Program-made: the position numbers and the translations under genes
Notes under the pieces: model-generated
Databases searched by the model: none
The model's input: only the letters and a program-made list of their open reading frames with translations
Told to the model about the DNA's origin: nothing
Origin: Vandiemenella viatica
Taxonomy: Eukaryota > Arthropoda > Insecta > Orthoptera > Morabidae
Assembly (NCBI GenBank): GCA_031002005.1
Contig: CM061918.1
Span: 62,344,531 to 62,408,530 of the forward strand
Direction: 5' to 3'
DNA length: 64,000 nt
In this document: positions 58,878-64,000 of the stretch, piece by piece
Position numbering within the stretch: the stretch's first letter is position 1
Layout of the letters: every line of letters begins with the position of its first letter

Positions 58878-59454
58878 GAGCTAACACAATTTTCTTCTTC
58901 TAATACATGCGATTCTATTTCTACATTTAACCTACCGCTCTGTTATCACTTCGGCTACGTTTCATAACTTACGTTACCATTTATTCCAAATTATTGTGGC
59001 AGCCATTATTTCTCAACATCTTCGTTAACAGAACAATAGCACCAGAAAGATTGTTTCTGTTTCAACCCTTCAGGAAAATTCAATATTTTATTTTCCTTCG
59101 TTGATCGCTTCCTCGACATACAAGTGTTAGTGGAGACAGATTACAGACTTGCCTCGCACCCTTTTTAACTGCAGAAACAGGGCAGCGGAAAACATGCTAT
59201 GGCACTTTGCTTAACCGTGCACATTACGCTGTTTATTTTGTCAACCGAAATCTTAACGCAGAAGACGAAAATATCTTTTACTTCCAGATCTTGACTTAGT
59301 TTGGTCATTTCATGTCCGAAAACAAAAGCACGTCCATCAATTGATGCGCACGTGGAAGTGAAGAGCTTGACACTCACTTAAAACCACCTACGTCTTAAGA
59401 CGCTACGTAAGGACTCCACGCACTTCTTCATACTTGTTGGAGAGAAATTCGTAT

Positions 59455-59896
59455 CTATCTTCTATATACGTGAAGCGAAAACTTCGAATCCCTTTTTAAG
59501 ATTATTGCGCGCACGGAGGAGTTTCAGATTTGGCATAGTCAAAGTTTATATGGAGAAGTGCAGAAAGTTAAAATTTATATATAGTATGTGTTACAGATAC
59601 ATTATATTAAATAAAACATTCATTGTTTTCGTTCAATTTTTTTTTTAATGGCAACAACACTTAGCGATTCTGTCAATGTGTGTGGTCTTTGGTCAACAGT
59701 AAAAACCACAATAAGCATAGTTAATATGTGTGTGTTACAAATATATTATTAAATAAAAAATTAATTCGCGAGTGTGTGCGCGCGTGAAATCGGATCGGAG
59801 CCAACTATCTGACATGTATTCCCAACACTGAGATACGCTTGTAATCTTTGGTGAAACAAAACAGTCGCATAAAGTAGAGATTAATTTTTGAACTTA
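59455..59896 (-). repeat. Unclassified dispersed repeat, partner of 3120-3590
   Basis: Mirror copy. At its far end (~59896) it joins the SINE body directly because ~250 bp present in the left arm are missing. Confidence 0.6.
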
Positions 59897-60097
59897 GGTC
59901 TTTAGAGACGGGAAAGGATGGGGGCAAGGAATGGGAAGGAATTCGGCCATGGCATTTTTAAGGAAGCATCCCGGCATTTGCCTGGAGTGATTTGGGAAAC
60001 CATGGTAAACCCAAATCTGGATGCCCGGACGGGGATTCGAACCGCCGTCCTCCCGAATGCGAGGCCAGAACGCTATCCGTTACACCACCACGCTCGG
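59897..60097 (-). mobile_element. SINE lacking its tail, partner of 2687-2930
   Basis: Same insertion and same head-side duplication (aaggagtgag), but the tail, A-run, 3' duplication and ~200 bp of flank are deleted, so the body abuts gaactta directly. Confidence 0.9.
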
Positions 60098-60340
60098 TAA
60101 GGAGTGAGAGACAAAGAAGAAGAAATATCTATTTGCGTGAAATTCAAAATTATAATAGACCGAGCTAAAATAGTATACAAAATGATGAAATTATTTTGAT
60201 GGATACATTTAAACGCGCACTAAATTTCTATCCAAGAAATTTTGACAGTTTCGAATTTACAATGCAGGATTTGCAATGGAAAAAAATTCGAATCAGAAGT
60301 CACTTCTGGTGAGAGGACTGTGTTCACTTCATTTTTTAGG

Positions 60341-60583
60341 TTCTTTTTTTTTACGGCTTTACGCCTCGTCGACGGCTAAGGTCATTAGAGGCGGGATGGG
60401 ACTGGGGACAAGGAACGGGAAGGAATTCAGCCATGGCCTTTTTGAAGGAAGCATCCCGTCATTTTCCTGGAGTGATTTGGGGAAACCTGGAAAACCCAAA
60501 TCTAGATGTCCGGACGGGGATTCAAACCGGCGTCCTCCCGAATGCGAGGCCAGAGCGTTAACCGTTCACCCACCACGTTCGGT
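60341..60583 (-). mobile_element. SINE, partner of 2182-2445
   Basis: Mirror copy. The A-run is only 9 bp against 33 bp in the left arm. The flanking gttcacttcat duplication is kept. Confidence 0.92.
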
Positions 60584-62301
60584 GAGTTCACTTCATCTTG
60601 TCATAAGGTTAAAGCAGTTTTACCGGCGTTAAGTCAAAATGAATATTTTAAATCATTAAATCAATGAATCATCGATAAAAAAGAAAGTCAAAAAAATTAT
60701 TTTGAAAACATTCGTGAATACAATTCATCATTTGCTATACAGTCACGCGTGGAGAGTATCGTTTTAATTTTATAGATATTGCAGGGAATTAAGGTAGACA
60801 AAACAGGCTAATGATGTATCAGTACACGCTCGCAGCCAAAGACGTCAATGTATACAGTATATAAAGTATCTATGCTCGCAGAAACGCAATAGAAAATTTT
60901 TTTAAAAAATTATGCAATAATTATTACTCTTTTACAAAAGAAACAAAAAACTTAATGAATTACGGTCGAATTTCGACCTCTGGGCGATCACTAGTCTAGT
61001 AGACCCAAGTCACAGAGAATTAGTATTTAAACCAGCAGCAGCGCTATACTAGATCCCTTTATGTCAAGTTTGTTTACAAGCGTGCCCCTAATGTAATAAC
61101 TGTTAGCACCGAATCAATGATTTTACCGTACACACCCGCGAAAAGAACTTGCAACCTATGTCTTCAGTTCACATATTTTGTTAACCGTTGTCAAGGTTTC
61201 AAATTGGACGTATAAGAGGAGCGTGAGAGCGATGTGAGACAGACACGAGCTGGTACTGGAGGACACCTGCCCCACTGACCTTGACCAGAGGTCAGCGGCC
61301 GGTCTAGACGGTGCTGTCAGGACCAGAAGATTCTCACCGGAGCGGCTTCTTCAGTAGCAATACTCGATATCAATATACCGCTTTATCTCAACCTCAGGTA
61401 CGAGTATTCAACAGGTGCTCCTCTACGGAACCTCTACATATCTCAACAGTCATTTATTTTTTAATCAGTTTTAAGGATATCGTATTATGCCATCAATATA
61501 CAGTACTCAAGCTCTTTTAAGTAAATGGTTGATGAGAAGCAATATTCACACCATACGGTTGTTAGGAATGCATAAAACTCGGTCCTCTTCTGAAGAAAGT
61601 GACGTAGTTTATATTTGTGTTGAAATTTATCTTTGCAAGAAAAAAATCGTCAAATTTCCAAGAACGATATGTCACATCCTTTGGACCCTACAATTAGGTA
61701 CTCTGCGTTAACACCAAAGCCTTGGATTTGTTCAGAGGAGTTAGCTCTTGTTGAGACTGGTTTGGTGTTAACTTTTAATAGTGTGGCACATTTAGTGATC
61801 AGTGGCATTGCTCAACACCCCATAAACGTTAGCTGCTATATTTGCGATATTGTGAAAATTCCCTTAAGCCACATCCTTTATAAACTTACAAATAATTTTA
61901 ACAAACATTTATGAAGTAAGTGCAGCTTCCAGATGTGCATTGATAAGAAAATTTCGCAGGCAGTACAAGTAACATCTTTGGAATATTGTGCAATATCACT
62001 GGTCATGACAGCTGGATTTCGTTACTTTCTCACATCCATAATCATAACTATTAAGAAATTACCTGAAGTTAAAATGATTATTTTGATGAATTATTTGCGT
62101 CGTTACGCCATGAAACGGGTTTCTATAAGCAAAAAATGACATTTTTCTCAAATTACAGGCATATCTGTAATTCTACGAATCTAAATATATATAATCGTAT
62201 GTATGTCCAAAAGTCGGCGAACTTGTAAATTAAATGTTTTCCGCTTGTTACAAAGTGATAAGCAGTAAATATATGAGGCAAGAGCAGCCTTGTCATTTTA
62301 T
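60584..62301. other. No recognisable gene, mirror of 475-2168
   Basis: Same unassigned short ORFs as in the left arm. Confidence 0.4.
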
Positions 62302-62303
62302 TA

Positions 62304-63747
62304 CACAGACGGAAAAAAAAATCCCAACACCAAGAAAAAATTATTGTAGAGTAATGAAATTTGGACAATGCATTTGTCAAGTTAACATGTTTAATTGATT
62401 AAATTTTCAAGATCACAGGTTAATTTAAGCTCAAGAAAATGCATTTCAAATGTGAAATACTGTTAAATTAATAGCCGGTGTAACCTCCAGAATTTTGAAT
62501 GCAAGCCTGCAAACGTGAATGCATTGTGTCATACAGGTTTCGAATGTCACTTTGTGGTATGGAGTTCCATGCTTGTTGTACTTGTGCTGTCAATACTGGG
62601 ACGGTCAGTGCTGGCTGTGGATGATGCTGGAGTTGTCGTCCAATGATATCCCATACGTGTTCAATTGGAGACAGATCTGGTGATCTCGCAGGCCAAGGTA
62701 ACATGTCGACACTCTGTAGAGCACGTTGCGAGACAACAGCGGTATGAGGGCGAGCGTTATCCTGTTGAAAAACTCCCCCTTGAATGCTGTTCATGAATGG
62801 CAGCACTACAGGTTGAATTACCAGACTGACGTACAAATTTGCAGTCAGTGTGTTTGGTATAACCACAAGAGTGCTCCTGCTGTCATAGGAAATTGCTCCC
62901 CAGACCATGACTCCAGCCCTGTAGCGTGCATTCCACTGACTACAAGCCATCGCCGTTTGCGACTCCAGTGGTGTCAAGCCAGAGCTCATTGGAGGACGGA
63001 GTGGAGATCTGTTGTGTTTTCTGATGAAAGCAGGTTCTGCCTTGGTGCCAGTGATGGCCGAGTGTTGGTCAGAAGGAGGCCAGGGGAACGCCTGCAACCA
63101 AACTGTCTGCGGCCTAGACACACTGGACCTACACCTGGAGTCATGGTCTGGGGAGCAATTTCCTATGACAGCAGGAGCACTCTTGTGGTTATACCAAACA
63201 CACTGACTGCAAATTTGTACGTCAGTCTGGTAATTCAACCTGTAGTGCTGCCATTCATGAACAGCATTCAAGGGGGAGTTTTTCAACAGGATAACGCTCG
63301 CCCTCATACCGCTGTTGTCTCGCAACGTGCTCTACAGAGTGTCGACATGTTACCTTGGCCTGCGAGATCACCAGATCTGTCTCCAATTGAACACGTATGG
63401 GATATCATTGGACGACAACTCCAGCATCATCCACAGCCAGCACTGACCGTCCCAGTATTGACAGCACAAGTACAACAAGCATGGAACTCCATACCACAAA
63501 GTGACATTCGAAACCTGTATGACACAATGCATTCACGTTTGCAGGCTTGCATTCAAAATTCTGGAGGTTACACCGGCTATTAATTTAACAGTATTTCACA
63601 TTTGAAATGCATTTTCTTGAGCTTAAATTAACCTGTGATCTTGAAAATTTAATCAATTAAACATGTTAACTTGACAAATGCATTGTCCAAATTTCATTAC
63701 TCTACAATAATTTTTTCTTGGTGTTGGGATTTTTTTTTCCGTCTGTG
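62304..63747 (+). mobile_element. Foldback Tc1-like transposon with 613-bp inverted repeats, right arm only
   Basis: Inserted at TA (62302-62303 and 63748-63749). The left arm has the uninterrupted site near 456-468. Outer ends cacagacggaaaaaaaaatc / gatttttttttccgtctgtg. The left repeat 62304-62916 and right repeat 63135-63747 are equal in length (613 bp) and look near-identical. They contain the C-terminal half of the transposase, antisense on the left and sense on the right. The 218-bp centre carries the first catalytic block. The N-terminal DNA-binding region is absent, so the element is presumably non-autonomous. Confidence 0.93.
62925..63583 (+). pseudogene. Partial Tc1 transposase (catalytic domain only)
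   Basis: The plus-strand frame begins upstream inside the antisense left repeat, but recognisable transposase starts around PLTTSHRRLRLQWC. It continues VVFSDESRF (first Asp), GVMVWGAIS, VFQQDNARPH (second Asp) and ARSPDLSPIEHVWD (Glu), ending with the typical QNSGGYTGY C-terminus. I count 32 residues between second Asp and Glu, against 34 in canonical Tc1. The paired-like helix-turn-helix half needed to bind the termini is missing, replaced by the inverted repeat. The mirrored minus-strand frame (62468-63325) shares both ends with it because of the palindrome. Not expected to encode an active enzyme. Confidence 0.85.
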
Positions 63748-63769
63748 TATTATTATTATCTATATATTA

Positions 63770-64000
63770 ATACGCTAAGCGAAAACTTATGTTACATTTT
63801 TAAAAATATTGCGCGCACGGAGAAAAGTGAGATTTGGCATTGTTAAAGATTATATGGAGAAGAAGTGAATGAAGTTAAAATCTATATATAATATGCGTTA
63901 CAAATACATTAAATAAAATAAAATAAAACGCTCGCTCGCCTACGTAGTTCGCTCAGATGGCTGGTAGGTGGCGCAGCTAGCGGCCTTACTTTGTCTTCTT
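63770..64000 (-). repeat. Unclassified dispersed repeat, partner of 218-475
   Basis: Mirror copy of the left-end repeat (ttgcgcgcacggag, tatggagaag, ggctggtaggtggcgcagct). It continues past the window end. Confidence 0.6.

Larger units (their letters stand above)
44188..64000 (-). repeat. Right arm of the ~20-kb inverted repeat
   Basis: Reverse-complement partner of 218-22813. Homology begins one or two bases from the position matching the last base before the gap and runs to the window end, so it probably continues beyond it. The arm is about 2.8 kb shorter than the left one. It lacks a 3.3-kb LINE, a 258-bp SINE plus target duplication, a 390-bp MITE and a ~250-bp segment, and gains a 1444-bp Tc1 element. 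Confidence 0.95.

Noticed and set aside
62468..63325. Minus-strand 285-codon ORF as a second transposase gene
   Set aside because: It is the palindromic mirror of the plus-strand frame. Its middle is antisense to the catalytic core, so it lacks the first catalytic block.
218..64000. A defence island, CRISPR array, phage or gene cluster
   Set aside because: There are no direct-repeat/spacer arrays, operons or prokaryotic genes. Everything identifiable is eukaryotic repeat sequence.

Overview
This is a non-coding, transposon-dense stretch of an animal genome, most likely an arthropod and probably an insect. The AT-rich background, large intergenic distances, one-ORF non-LTR retrotransposons, Tc1 elements, Helitron-like elements and many tRNA-derived SINEs point that way. 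The main SINE resembles, from memory, a family common in hemimetabolous (polyneopteran) insects. The species is not determined. I found no host protein-coding gene and no bacterial, CRISPR or operon-like feature.

The dominant structure is a very large inverted repeat. Positions 218-22813 reappear in reverse complement at about 44188-64000 and stay collinear throughout, with identity of roughly 96-99 percent in the stretches I compared by eye. The left arm runs into a run of exactly 1000 N (22814-23813). The homology stops at the last real base of that contig, and the right contig continues for another 20.4 kb (23814-44187). This is what two allelic haplotigs joined head to head would look like. 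A genuine palindrome is possible but less economical.

Region by region: (1) 1-22813, left arm: dispersed repeats, eight clear SINE copies, a decayed Tc1 element, two MITEs, an intact non-LTR retrotransposon (10095-13414, 985-residue ORF), a broken LINE endonuclease gene split by a SINE, and a CR1/L2-like LINE nested in a Helitron-like element. (2) 22814-23813: gap. (3) 23814-44187, single-copy side: nested Helitron-like, MITE and LINE insertions, a hAT MITE with a perfect 8-bp target duplication, at least two other tRNA-derived SINE families, decayed RT fragments, and an unclassified ~550-bp repeat present as two inverted copies. (4) 44188-64000, right arm: the mirror of the left arm, lacking the intact LINE, one SINE and one MITE, but carrying its own foldback Tc1 element (62304-63747).

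Because the arms are two versions of one locus, each insertion found in only one arm has its empty site in the other. Four mobile elements can therefore be delimited to the base or nearly so (LINE, SINE, MITE, Tc1), and all four are recent relative to the split of the arms. The only long intact coding sequence is the LINE ORF. The Tc1 transposase is a partial, probably non-functional, reading frame.
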